Source: Candidatus Hydrogenedentes bacterium UBA2224
Lineage (GTDB): Bacteria; Hydrogenedentota; Hydrogenedentia; Hydrogenedentales; SLHB01
Length of the DNA stretch: 6,936 bases
Assembly (NCBI GenBank): GCA_002348185.1
Contig: DDYW01000217.1
Span: forward strand, 21,510 to 28,445
Direction: 5' to 3'
Below the pieces are notes generated by a model. That model was not told where the DNA came from. It worked only from the letters and a program-made list of their open reading frames with translations, and did not search any database. This document shows positions 1 through 6,936 of the stretch, in pieces. The position numbers and the translations under genes were made by a program. Each line of letters opens with the position of its first letter. The first letter of the stretch is position 1.

Positions 1-1017
1 TCGATGATCTCGCCCATGTACATCGCGGAGATCAGCCCGGCCCGCATCCGCGGCCGGATGGTCTCGATCAACCAGTTCGCCATCGTCTTCGGCATGCTCG
101 TGGTCTATTTCGTCAACTACTATATCTCTCTCCAGGGCGACGAGGCCTGGAACGTTGCGCGCGGGTGGCGATGGATGTTCGGGTCGGAAGCGCTTCCCGC
201 ATTCGCCCTGATGGTTCTTCTGTTTTTTGTTCCCCCCACGCCCCGCTGGCTGGTAAAACAGGGGCGCACAAGCGAGGCCCGAAGTATCCTCCAACGCATC
301 GGCGGTCCCCAACACGCCGAACGCGAATTGGAGGAGATTGCCCGGACGATCTCGCACGAGAGCGAATCGCTGGCGCAGCTTTTTCGTCCCGGCATGCGGC
401 TCGCTCTGATGATCGGCGTGGTCCTGGCCATTCTTCAGCAGGTTACGGGCATCAACGTCTTTCTGTATTACGCGCCCGAGATCTTCAAGAAACTGGGGTC
501 CGCGGCCAGTTCCGCCTTGCTCCAGACCGTGGTGGTCGGCGGCGTCAACATGGCGTTCACGGTCATCGCCATCTGGACCGTCGACACCCTGGGCCGAAAA
601 CCGCTCATGATATTCGGCTCGACCGGCATGGGGATATGCCTTTTCGCCCTCGGCCTGGCGGCATCGTTGCGTCACATCGAGGCGTGGGCGCTTGTCTTCG
701 TGCTAGGGTATATTGCCTGCTTTGCGCTCTCGGTCGGTCCGGTCACCTGGGTAATCCTCTCCGAGATCTTCCCGACGAAAATCCGCGGGCGCGCCATGGC
801 CCTTGCGACCTTCTGCCTGTGGACCGCCAATTTCGCCGTCTCGCAGACCTTCCCCATGATGGACGAAAACCGCTGGCTGGTTGAGCGCTTCAACCACGGC
901 TTCCCGTTCTGGATGTACGGCCTGCTTTGTATTGTCAGCGTCGTGTTTGTGTGGCTTTTCGTCCCCGAAACCAAGGGCAAGTCTCTGGAGGAAATCGAGG
1001 AGACCTGGGACGCCTGA
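1..1017 (+). CDS. MFS sugar porter (XylE-like sugar:H+ symporter), 5' truncated by window edge
   Basis: Inner-membrane sugar transporter of the major facilitator superfamily, sugar porter family. The frame is open from base 1 and begins inside the conserved segment after TM4 (PMYIAEISPARIRGR), so roughly the first 130-150 residues, including TM1 and its proton-coupling Asp, lie upstream of the window; the ATG at base 4 is internal. Visible family motifs in order: PPTPRWL (variant of PESPRWL) near base 235, QQVTGIN with downstream YY (436-471, the sugar-binding TM7 motif), DTLGRKP (about 583-603), GPVTWVILSEIFPTKIRGR (about 736-792) and the C-terminal PETKGKSLEEIE. The TFPMMDENRWLV stretch closely resembles E. 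coli XylE, which suggests a pentose or hexose substrate. A TGA ends the gene 58 bases before the UroD-like gene on the same strand, so the two are probably one operon. Family is certain; substrate is inference. Confidence 0.93.
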   Translation, partial: SMISPMYIAEISPARIRGRMVSINQFAIVFGMLVVYFVNYYISLQGDEAWNVARGWRWMFGSEALPAFALMVLLFFVPPTPRWLVKQGRTSEARSILQRIGGPQHAERELEEIARTISHESESLAQLFRPGMRLALMIGVVLAILQQVTGINVFLYYAPEIFKKLGSAASSALLQTVVVGGVNMAFTVIAIWTVDTLGRKPLMIFGSTGMGICLFALGLAASLRHIEAWALVFVLGYIACFALSVGPVTWVILSEIFPTKIRGRAMALATFCLWTANFAVSQTFPMMDENRWLVERFNHGFPFWMYGLLCIVSVVFVWLFVPETKGKSLEEIEETWDA

Positions 1018-1062
1018 GCGCCGGCGCGTAAGGAAACTCGCAAGAACAGTTCCGGAAACAAC

Positions 1063-1069
1063 AGAAAGG
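1063..1069 (+). promoter_or_regulatory. Ribosome binding site of the UroD-like gene
   Basis: The purine-rich AGAAAGG lies six bases before the ATG at 1076. It decides the start: the frame is open much further upstream (to about 881), but that part overlaps the sugar porter and translates to low-complexity, non-homologous sequence, whereas the protein from 1076 begins with the usual family N-terminus (ERLHATLAHRQPDRV). Confidence 0.7.
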
Positions 1070-1075
1070 CCCGAT

Positions 1076-2332
1076 ATGAACTCCATCGAGCGTCTACATG
1101 CCACCCTGGCCCACAGACAGCCCGACCGTGTCTGCGTGGATTTCGGGAGTACCCTGGTGACCGGCATGTCTGTCGTAGCCGTGACTGGATTGCGCAAAGC
1201 CTTGCTGGGCGCTGACGATTACCGGGTGAAAGTGATCGATCCCTACCAGATGCTCGGGGAGATCGACGAGGCCCTGCAGGAAGCCCTCGGGATCGATGTC
1301 GCCCCCGTTATGGGGCCCAGAACCCTCTTCGGCTTCGAAAACACGGCCTGGAAACCCTTCACTATGTTCGACGGCACCGAGGTCCTGGTGCCCGCCAACT
1401 TCAACGTGACCGAATCCGACAGCGGCGGATGGCTCATCTACCCCGAAGGGGACACCTCCGTGCCTCCCAGCGGCTACATGCCCCGAAACGGATTCTATTT
1501 CGACGCAATCTGCCGGCAGAACCCCATCGACGAGGCCGCCCTGGACCCCGAAGACAATCTCCAGGAATTCGGGCCCCTCGGCGAGGACGACCTGCGCCAT
1601 TATGTGCGCCAGGCCGAAGCCGCCCGAACCCGGGGCATGGGCGCCGTGTTGAGCGTTCCCGGCGCCGGCTTCGGCGACATCGCCCTCGTCCCCGCCATGT
1701 GGCTCAAGCGCGCAAAGGGCATTCGCGACGTCCAGGAATGGTATATTTCCACCATCGCACGCCGCGATTACGTCTATGCCGTCTTCGAAAAACAATGCAC
1801 GATCGCGCTTGATAATCTCGACCGCCTGGCCCGGGCTCTCGGCGACGCTGTGCAGGTGGCTTTTGTAACCGGCACCGATTTCGGCCAGCAGTTCGGCGCC
1901 TTTATCGCTCCCGCCGCCTACCGCGACCTTTACCAGCCTTTCCACCGGGAGATTAACGGCTTCATCCACAAACATACCCATTGGAAAACGTTCATCCATT
2001 CCTGCGGCAGCGTGATCGATCTGATCCCGGACTTCATCGCGTCCGGATTCGACATCCTCAACCCTGTCCAATGTTCTGCCGCAGGCATGGAGGCGCAGAC
2101 CCTCAAACGCGAGTTCGGCAAAGACCTCGTATTCTGGGGCGGCGGCGTCGATACGCAGAACACCCTCCCCTTCGGCGCCCCGGACGAGGTCTACAGACAG
2201 GTCCGCGAACGTATCGCGATTTTCAACGAGGGCGGCGGCTACGTGTTCAACGCCATTCACAACCTGCAGGCCAATTCCCCCGTCAATGGCATCCTTGCAA
2301 TGTTCAAGGCGATCCACGACAGCGCCGCCTGA
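1076..2332 (+). CDS. UroD/MtaA-superfamily protein (non-heme uroporphyrinogen decarboxylase-like)
   Basis: A cytoplasmic TIM-barrel protein of 418 residues in the superfamily of uroporphyrinogen decarboxylase and cobamide-dependent methyltransferases such as MtaA/MtbA/CmuA. It opens with the family pattern hhxAhxxxxPDRV (residues 4-20) and carries FIHSCGSVIDL (H308, C310), a Cys at 333 in NPVQC, FWGGGVDTQ (353-361) and a C-terminal FNAIHNLQ (H395). True HemE has an RQAGRY porphyrin-binding motif near its N-terminus; I do not see one, so a heme role is unlikely. H-x-C matches the first two zinc ligands of MtaA-type methyltransferases; the third ligand is unclear (C333 or H395). No corrinoid protein is encoded in the window. 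It follows the sugar porter by 58 bases and probably shares its transcript. Databases often name such proteins 'uroporphyrinogen decarboxylase' by default. Family is secure; reaction and substrate are unknown. Confidence 0.88.
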   Translation: MNSIERLHATLAHRQPDRVCVDFGSTLVTGMSVVAVTGLRKALLGADDYRVKVIDPYQMLGEIDEALQEALGIDVAPVMGPRTLFGFENTAWKPFTMFDGTEVLVPANFNVTESDSGGWLIYPEGDTSVPPSGYMPRNGFYFDAICRQNPIDEAALDPEDNLQEFGPLGEDDLRHYVRQAEAARTRGMGAVLSVPGAGFGDIALVPAMWLKRAKGIRDVQEWYISTIARRDYVYAVFEKQCTIALDNLDRLARALGDAVQVAFVTGTDFGQQFGAFIAPAAYRDLYQPFHREINGFIHKHTHWKTFIHSCGSVIDLIPDFIASGFDILNPVQCSAAGMEAQTLKREFGKDLVFWGGGVDTQNTLPFGAPDEVYRQVRERIAIFNEGGGYVFNAIHNLQANSPVNGILAMFKAIHDSAA

Positions 2333-2471
2333 TCCGGCCGAAAACACGGTCATTCCCCGCGCCCCGGGGCGAGATTCCCGCCAGGAAACCGCCGGAGAGC
2401 CCACCTGAAGACAGCGGCTCTTCGTGGCCCCCGTTCCCCGCCCTGCCCTCTTATGGGCCCTTGCCGCCCAA

Positions 2472-2501
2472 TTCGCATGGGGCCACCCCGTCTGCTATGC
2501 T
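2472..2501 (+). promoter_or_regulatory. Candidate sigma70-type promoter with extended -10
   Basis: TTCGCA (2472-2477) and TATGCT (2496-2501) are 18 bases apart and each matches four of six consensus positions. A TG dinucleotide one base before the -10 box (2493-2494) gives an extended -10. It lies about 100 bases before the Gfo/Idh start. In GC-rich DNA such partial matches occur by chance, and sigma-factor preferences of this organism are unknown, so this is only a candidate. Confidence 0.3.
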
Positions 2502-2585
2502 GGATGCGCGTTTGATACGGGTCAATCTCTCGGGGAGGCCTTGGCGCAATCTCAAAGATTCGCACGCCCCCGCCTGTCGGGGCAC

Positions 2586-2591
2586 GAGGAG
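2586..2591 (+). promoter_or_regulatory. Ribosome binding site of the Gfo/Idh gene
   Basis: GAGGAG is a strong Shine-Dalgarno match placed seven bases before the ATG at 2599. It fixes the start in a frame that is open far upstream (back to about 1981), and favours 2599 over the in-frame ATG at 2608. Confidence 0.8.
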
Positions 2592-2598
2592 ATCATTC

Positions 2599-3939
2599 AT
2601 GAAACCGATGAACCGCCGTGAGTTCTTCAGCCGGACCGGAAAGGTCGCCGTCGCCGCCAGCGCGGGCGTCTTTTCCATCAACGCCCTGGGCGCCAACGAG
2701 AAGGTCATTGCGGCCAGCATGGGCATGCTCGGGCGCGGCCGTTACCTCGGAGAATGGTTTGCCCAGCGTGACGACGTCGAACTGGCCTATATCTGCGACG
2801 TCGACAGCCGCATTTTCAAGGATCGGTCCAAACTCATCGAGGACACCCAGGGCAAAGCCCCCAAATGCGTCCAGAACATCAAGGAAGTCCTCGACGACAA
2901 GGACGTCGACGTGATCATCAACGCCACGCCCGACCACTGGCACGCGCTCGGCACCATCTGGGCCTGCCAGGCCGGAAAGGACGTCTATGTCGAAAAGCCC
3001 ACCTCGCACAACATCTGGGAAAGCCGCAAAATGGTCGAGGCCGCCCGGAAATACGGGCGCATCGTCCAGGTCGGCGCGCAAAACCGCAGCGCCCCATACT
3101 GCTACAAGGCCTTCGACTACATCCGCTCCGAAGCGTTCGGCTCCGTGCATTTCGTCCGGGTCATCAACAGCAAGGAGCGCGGCCCCATCGGCAAGAAGCC
3201 CGACGGCGAGCCCCCGGCGGGCGTGGACTACGATATGTGGCTCGGGCCGGCCCCCAACCGTCCCTTCAATCCCAACCGGTTCCACTACAACTGGCACTGG
3301 TTCTGGGATTTCTCCGGCGGCGACATCATCAACGACGGCGTCCACCAGATGGACATCGCCCGCTGGCTCATCGACAAGGATTACCCGAAGTTCGTCACCT
3401 CGGGCGGCGGGAAGATCTTCTTCGACGACGACCAGGAATGCCCCGACACCCACTCGGTGATTTACGATTATGATGGGCTGACCATGGTCTTCGAAGAGGT
3501 GCTCTGGGCGCCCTACATGCGCAAGACCCCCATGGAAATACGCGACCTCGACACCCTGCCGAACTGGCCGTTCAGCGGCACCCGCATCGAGATCTACGGC
3601 AGCAAACAGTTCATGATGCTCGGCCGCCACGGCGGTGGCTGGGAAGTCTTCGATGCCGACGGAAAATCCGTCAACGTCACCCACGGGGAGTTTACCGACG
3701 CCAACCACGGCCACATCGGCAATTTCATCGATTGCGTGCGGTCCCGCGAACTGCCCAACGCCGACATCGAGAAAGTGCACCTCTCCACGCTGCTCTGCCA
3801 CTACGGCAACATTGCGTACCGCACTGGCCGCCGCCTGCAGATCGACCCCGCCACCGAAGGCTTTGTGAACGACGACGACGCCAACCGCTACGTCAAGCGC
3901 AGCTACCGCGAACCGTATGTGGTGCCCGAGCAGGTGTAA
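2599..3939 (+). CDS. Gfo/Idh/MocA-family oxidoreductase with Tat signal
   Basis: NAD(P)-dependent oxidoreductase of 446 residues, probably acting on a sugar, polyol or glycoside. The N-terminus has a twin-arginine motif (NRREFFS, R6-R7), then a mildly hydrophobic Ala/Val/Gly stretch to about residue 32, so export to the periplasm by Tat with bound cofactor is likely. A nucleotide-binding segment with glycine-rich GMLGRGRYLG (42-51) follows, then INATPDHWH and the family EKP motif (132-134), whose Lys is normally catalytic. The C-terminal domain has a Trp-rich NWHWFWDF stretch, GGDIINDGVHQMD (H249, D252), and HIGNFIDCVRSRELP near the end. Length and layout match the Tat-exported Gfo/Idh proteins expanded in PVC-type bacteria. 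Glycosidases of family GH109 share this fold and Tat signal, so an NAD-dependent glycosidase is an alternative. It ends with two tandem TAA codons and a terminator, so it is the last gene of its transcript. Confidence 0.92.
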   Translation: MKPMNRREFFSRTGKVAVAASAGVFSINALGANEKVIAASMGMLGRGRYLGEWFAQRDDVELAYICDVDSRIFKDRSKLIEDTQGKAPKCVQNIKEVLDDKDVDVIINATPDHWHALGTIWACQAGKDVYVEKPTSHNIWESRKMVEAARKYGRIVQVGAQNRSAPYCYKAFDYIRSEAFGSVHFVRVINSKERGPIGKKPDGEPPAGVDYDMWLGPAPNRPFNPNRFHYNWHWFWDFSGGDIINDGVHQMDIARWLIDKDYPKFVTSGGGKIFFDDDQECPDTHSVIYDYDGLTMVFEEVLWAPYMRKTPMEIRDLDTLPNWPFSGTRIEIYGSKQFMMLGRHGGGWEVFDADGKSVNVTHGEFTDANHGHIGNFIDCVRSRELPNADIEKVHLSTLLCHYGNIAYRTGRRLQIDPATEGFVNDDDANRYVKRSYREPYVVPEQV

Positions 3940-3955
3940 TAATCTGAACGCGGAC

Positions 3956-3990
3956 AACGGGGCTCGTTCCGGCGGGCCCCGTTCTTTTTT
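3956..3990 (+). terminator. Rho-independent terminator after the Gfo/Idh gene
   Basis: AACGGGGC (3956-3963) pairs perfectly with GCCCCGTT (3976-3983). The stem can extend inward by three pairs (TCG with CGG, including one G-T wobble), leaving a six-base loop TTCCGG. A run of six T follows one base later (3985-3990). It starts 16 bases after the first stop codon's end. The minus strand has no T-run on the other side, so it acts mainly on plus-strand transcripts. Confidence 0.92.
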
Positions 3991-4004
3991 CAGGCCACCG
4001 GAAC

Positions 4005-4034
4005 GGCGCACGAAAAGGCCCATTTCGTGGCGCC
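4005..4034 (-). terminator. Long hairpin in the 3' tail of the lolD transcript; possible terminator
   Basis: On the plus strand GGCG+CACGAAA (4005-4015) pairs with TTTCGTG (4023-4029) and CGCC (4031-4034): eleven pairs with one bulged G at 4030 and a seven-base loop. It lies about 45 bases beyond the lolD stop codon. There is no T-run after it on the minus strand, so it is not a textbook intrinsic terminator; it may stabilise the mRNA end or help stop convergent transcription. Confidence 0.5.
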
Positions 4035-4079
4035 CGCCGCCCCGCGAGAAGTCCAGGACCGGATTCTCCCCTCAGGCGG

Positions 4080-4767
<688 letters not shown>

Positions 4768-4775
<8 letters not shown>

Positions 4776-6039
4776 AACGCAGGGCATCCACGGGGTCAAG
4801 GCGCGACGCGCTCCACGCCGGATAGATGGTCGACAAAAACGTCAGGAACACCGCGCACACCGTCACCCATGCCACGTCCATCCACTGGATGGCCACGGGA
4901 ATGCGATCGAAATAGTAGATCTGCGAGTTGAAGAGATCCACGCCCATCATCCACGCGATGAACGAGGCCACCCCATTCAGGTTGTGCGCGAGCACGATCC
5001 CCAGAATCAGGCCGACGAACGTCCCCGACAGCCCGATATACAATCCCTCGAGCACAAATAGCCGGAGCACCGACCCGCTGCTCACCCCGATCGTGCGCAG
5101 AATGCCGATGTCCCGCCGCTTCTCCATCACGACCATAATCAGCGTGCTCGTGATGTTGAACGCCGCCACGAGGATGATGAACAGCAGGATGATAAACATC
5201 ACCACCTTCTCCTCCTTCAACGCGTCGAAGAAGGCCTGCTGGCTTTCGTACCAGGTGACCGCCGTGTATTCCGGCATGTGCGCCTCGATCCGTTCCGAAA
5301 TCTCCTTCGCCTTGAACGGGTCATTCAGGCGCAACTGAATCCCGTCCACGCCTTCCTTCCCCGTGAGTTTCTTCGCCGTTTCCAGCGTGATAAAACCGTA
5401 CACGGTATCGAATTCGTGCATCTGGGCCTGCGACAGTCCGCTCACCTTGACGAGCATCTCGGTCGGGTGGGTCATGTAGGTGCCGCTCTTCATCTGCGGC
5501 GTCACAATGATCAACGGCGTGTCCAGGTACGCGCCCAGCTTGCTTCCAAGCACATAGCCCAGCACGATCTCCTTGTAGTCCGGCAGCGCCCCAATGCCAT
5601 GCGTGCGGCCGTTCGCGTCCGTCAGATTCTCCGCCAGCAGCGTCACCCCGCTCGCCTTTTCCGGATCCACCCCGACCACATAGGCAAACTCGACGGTCTG
5701 AGAACCGTCCGCGCCGCGCAGCGTCTTCAGCAGCGAAAGCACCTCGATGAACGGGCTCGCCCCCTGGACCTCCGGGCACAGCGCCCGGATCCGGGCCTCG
5801 ACCGCTTCCGGCTCGGCAATCTCGTCCCGATCCCATTCCATCACGGTGAGGTGGGCGCGGTTGCCGATGATGGTCGCGCGGAGCTCGTTGTCGAATCCCG
5901 TCATCACGCTCATCACCACAATCAGCGCCATCACCCCCACGCTCACCCCCGCCACCGAGATCAGCGTGATCAGGCTCACGAACCGGCTCTTGCGTTTTCC
6001 CCGCAGGTACCGGCTGGCTATGAACGCTTCAAACCGCAC
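4768..6039 (-). CDS. lolC/E: LolC/LolE-family lipoprotein-releasing permease
   Basis: Inner-membrane permease (423 residues from the chosen start) that partners LolD to extract lipoproteins. It shows the family layout: a short N-terminal amphipathic segment (FEAFIASRYLRGKRK), TM1 at about 20-47 ending VVMSVMTGFDNELR, a large periplasmic domain at about 50-278, then TM2 (280-304), the cytoplasmic coupling segment MEKRRDIGILRTIG (305-318), TM3 (about 325-351) and TM4 (about 388-408), ending YPAWSASRLDPVDALRYE. The start is probably the GTG at 6039, where homology begins, with a weak AGAAAG upstream; the frame is open to an ATG at 6159, but that would overlap lysS and adds 40 residues of non-homologous sequence. 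LolC and LolE cannot be told apart here. As only one permease gene sits beside lolD, a homodimeric LolF-like transporter is possible (inference). Confidence 0.92.
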
Positions 6040-6070
6040 GTAATACGTCTTTCTGCAGTGTGTGTGCACA

Positions 6071-6090
6071 GCGGCGGCGCAAACCGCCGC
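6071..6090 (-). repeat. Inverted repeat (hairpin) between lysS and the permease gene
   Basis: GCGGCGG (6071-6077) and CCGCCGC (6084-6090) form a perfect seven-pair stem with a six-base loop, five bases after the lysS stop codon in the minus-strand direction. No T-run follows on that strand, so it is not a canonical terminator. In a 55-base gap of a likely operon it could attenuate downstream expression or protect the upstream mRNA end. Confidence 0.5.
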
Positions 6091-6094
6091 ACCA

Positions 6095-6936
6095 TCAACT
6101 CGTTTCCGCGCCGCCTGTAGCCTCTGGCCCCGGCAGCGTCGCGGCGCCTTTGGCCTCAATGGCCCGCAGTTGCGGGAACAGAATCACCTCGCGGATGGAC
6201 GCGTGATTCGTCAGCAGCATGGTCAGCCGGTCGATCCCGACGCCCAGACCCGCCGCCGGCGGCATCCCGACCTCGAGCGCCGTGATGTAATCCTCGTCCA
6301 GATACTGGGCCTCATCGTCGCCGCGCTCGCGCTGCCGCGCCTGCTCCATGAACCGTTCGCGCTGATCGATGGGGTCGTTCAGCTCGCTGAACGCGTTGCC
6401 CATCTCCATGCCCGCAACAAAGAGCTGGAACCGCTCGGTAAGATTCGGGGCGCCCCGCTTCTTCTTGGCCAAAGGCGAGATCTCCAGCGGATAATCGTAC
6501 AGAAACGTCGGCTGAACCAGGTGCGGCTTCACCTTGTCCGACATCACCGCGTCCACGATCTTTCCGTATCCCATCGAATCCTCGATGACGCAGCCGGCAC
6601 GTTCCGCCAGTTCCGCCGCGGCATTCCGGTCGTTCTGATGCGGTTCCAGGTCGATCCCCGCATTCTCACGAATCGCTTCAAACAACGAGACGCGCTTCCA
6701 GGGACGCACCAGGTCGATGGTCTGCCCCTGGTATTCGAAGGACGTGCCCCCCGTGACCTCGCTGGCCACGTGCGAGAGCATCTCCTCGGTCTCGTCCATC
6801 AGTCCCATGTAATCCTGATACGCTTCATAGAGTTCCATCATGGTGAACTCGGGATTGTGAAGCGTGTCCACCCCCTCGTTCCGAAAACTGCGGTTGATCT
6901 CAAAAACCTTCTCAAAGCCGCCGACCAGCAGGCGCT
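6095..6936 (-). CDS. lysS: Lysyl-tRNA synthetase, class II, N-terminal part outside window
   Basis: Cytoplasmic enzyme that charges tRNA-Lys with lysine using ATP. The window holds 279 complete codons of the C-terminal catalytic domain; the frame is open to the right edge, so the anticodon-binding OB-fold domain and motif 1 lie outside. The first visible residues, RLLVGGFEKVFEINRSFRNEG, lead into class II motif 2 (FRNEG followed by HNPEFTMMELYEAY). Further along are LVQPTFLYDYPLEISPLAK, GNAFSELNDP and motif 3 GLGVGIDRLTMLLT, then REVILFPQLR, all closely matching bacterial LysS. The GTG at 6871 is an internal Val codon, not a start. After the usual end (FPQLR) there is a tail of 22 residues rich in Ala, Gly and Pro, which has no recognised domain. 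It is upstream of the permease gene by 55 bases and likely co-transcribed. Confidence 0.96.
   Translation of the reverse strand, partial: RLLVGGFEKVFEINRSFRNEGVDTLHNPEFTMMELYEAYQDYMGLMDETEEMLSHVASEVTGGTSFEYQGQTIDLVRPWKRVSLFEAIRENAGIDLEPHQNDRNAAAELAERAGCVIEDSMGYGKIVDAVMSDKVKPHLVQPTFLYDYPLEISPLAKKKRGAPNLTERFQLFVAGMEMGNAFSELNDPIDQRERFMEQARQRERGDDEAQYLDEDYITALEVGMPPAAGLGVGIDRLTMLLTNHASIREVILFPQLRAIEAKGAATLPGPEATGGAETS

Larger units (their letters stand above)
2333..2598 (+). other. Non-coding leader between UroD-like gene and Gfo/Idh gene
   Basis: No convincing gene lies in these 266 bases; the open frames crossing it have no recognisable product. It contains a perfect 12-base palindrome CGCCCCGGGGCG (2360-2371), a candidate promoter (2472-2501), and two small inverted repeats close to the downstream gene: AATCT-CAA-AGATT (2548-2560) and CCCCG-CCTGT-CGGGG (2568-2582). 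The last ends just before the ribosome binding site at 2586-2591. There is no T-run after any hairpin, so no canonical terminator for the UroD-like gene is seen. The length suggests the oxidoreductase has its own promoter and untranslated leader. Confidence 0.5.

Noticed and set aside
1018..1027. Palindrome GCGCCGGCGC just after the sugar porter stop
   Set aside because: A short GC-only dyad with no T-run and no loop room; likely chance in GC-rich sequence and not a terminator.
881..1075. N-terminal extension of the UroD-like frame into the sugar porter gene
   Set aside because: It overlaps a conserved transporter C-terminus, has no homology-like sequence, and a good ribosome binding site precedes the ATG at 1076.
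1076..2332. Assignment as heme-pathway HemE
   Set aside because: The porphyrin-binding RQAGRY motif is not visible and the length (418) exceeds the usual HemE size of about 350; the context is not heme biosynthesis.
1094..2404. Long open frame on the minus strand (436 codons) opposite the UroD-like gene
   Set aside because: It mirrors the codon structure of the well-supported plus-strand gene; the translation is low-complexity and shows no family motifs. Long antisense frames are common in GC-rich genes.
2593..4023. Long open frame on the minus strand (476 codons) opposite the Gfo/Idh gene
   Set aside because: It is rich in Val, Asp, Gly and Ala as expected for an antisense shadow, crosses the terminator region, and has no recognisable domain.
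5278..6120. Plus-strand open frame (280 codons) opposite the permease gene
   Set aside because: Its Arg/His-rich translation is typical of an antisense frame and the minus-strand permease is unambiguous.
6040..6159. Upstream ATG start for the permease
   Set aside because: It would overlap the lysS 3' end and add 40 basic residues unlike any LolC/E N-terminus; family homology begins at the GTG at 6039.

Overview
The window comes from a GC-rich, diderm (Gram-negative-type) bacterium. It carries a LolCDE-type lipoprotein-release transporter and a class II lysyl-tRNA synthetase. It also has a Tat-exported Gfo/Idh-family oxidoreductase and a non-heme UroD-like protein of the kind abundant in PVC-group and neighbouring phyla (Verrucomicrobiota, Lentisphaerota, Kiritimatiellota, Planctomycetota, Hydrogenedentota and similar). 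That phylum guess is an inference from protein style only; no rRNA or other strong taxonomic marker is present.

Left half, plus strand (1-3990): three genes that look like sugar or small-molecule catabolism. (1) The C-terminal two thirds of an XylE-like MFS sugar:H+ symporter, cut by the window start. (2) 58 bases later, a UroD/MtaA-superfamily protein of 418 residues that lacks the heme-pathway UroD N-terminal signature and keeps an H-x-C motif; probably co-transcribed with the transporter. (3) After a 266-base non-coding leader with a candidate promoter, a 446-residue Gfo/Idh/MocA oxidoreductase with a twin-arginine signal. It ends in tandem stop codons and a clear rho-independent terminator.

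Right half, minus strand (4080-6936), read right to left: lysS (its 5' part lies beyond the window end), a 55-base gap containing a hairpin, a LolC/LolE-family permease with a likely GTG start, and lolD, whose start codon overlaps the permease stop. These form a housekeeping operon running convergently toward the left block. The convergent junction (3940-4079) holds the plus-strand terminator and a second long hairpin.

The right block joins lysine tRNA charging to outer-membrane lipoprotein release, with permease and ATPase translationally coupled. The left block plausibly imports a sugar and processes related compounds in the cytoplasm (UroD-like) and periplasm (Gfo/Idh), but substrates cannot be read from sequence. 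I see no mobile element, CRISPR array, tRNA, rRNA or phage gene, and no convincing sign of a wholly new system. The least explained parts are the UroD-like protein and its possible link to the sugar transporter and oxidoreductase.
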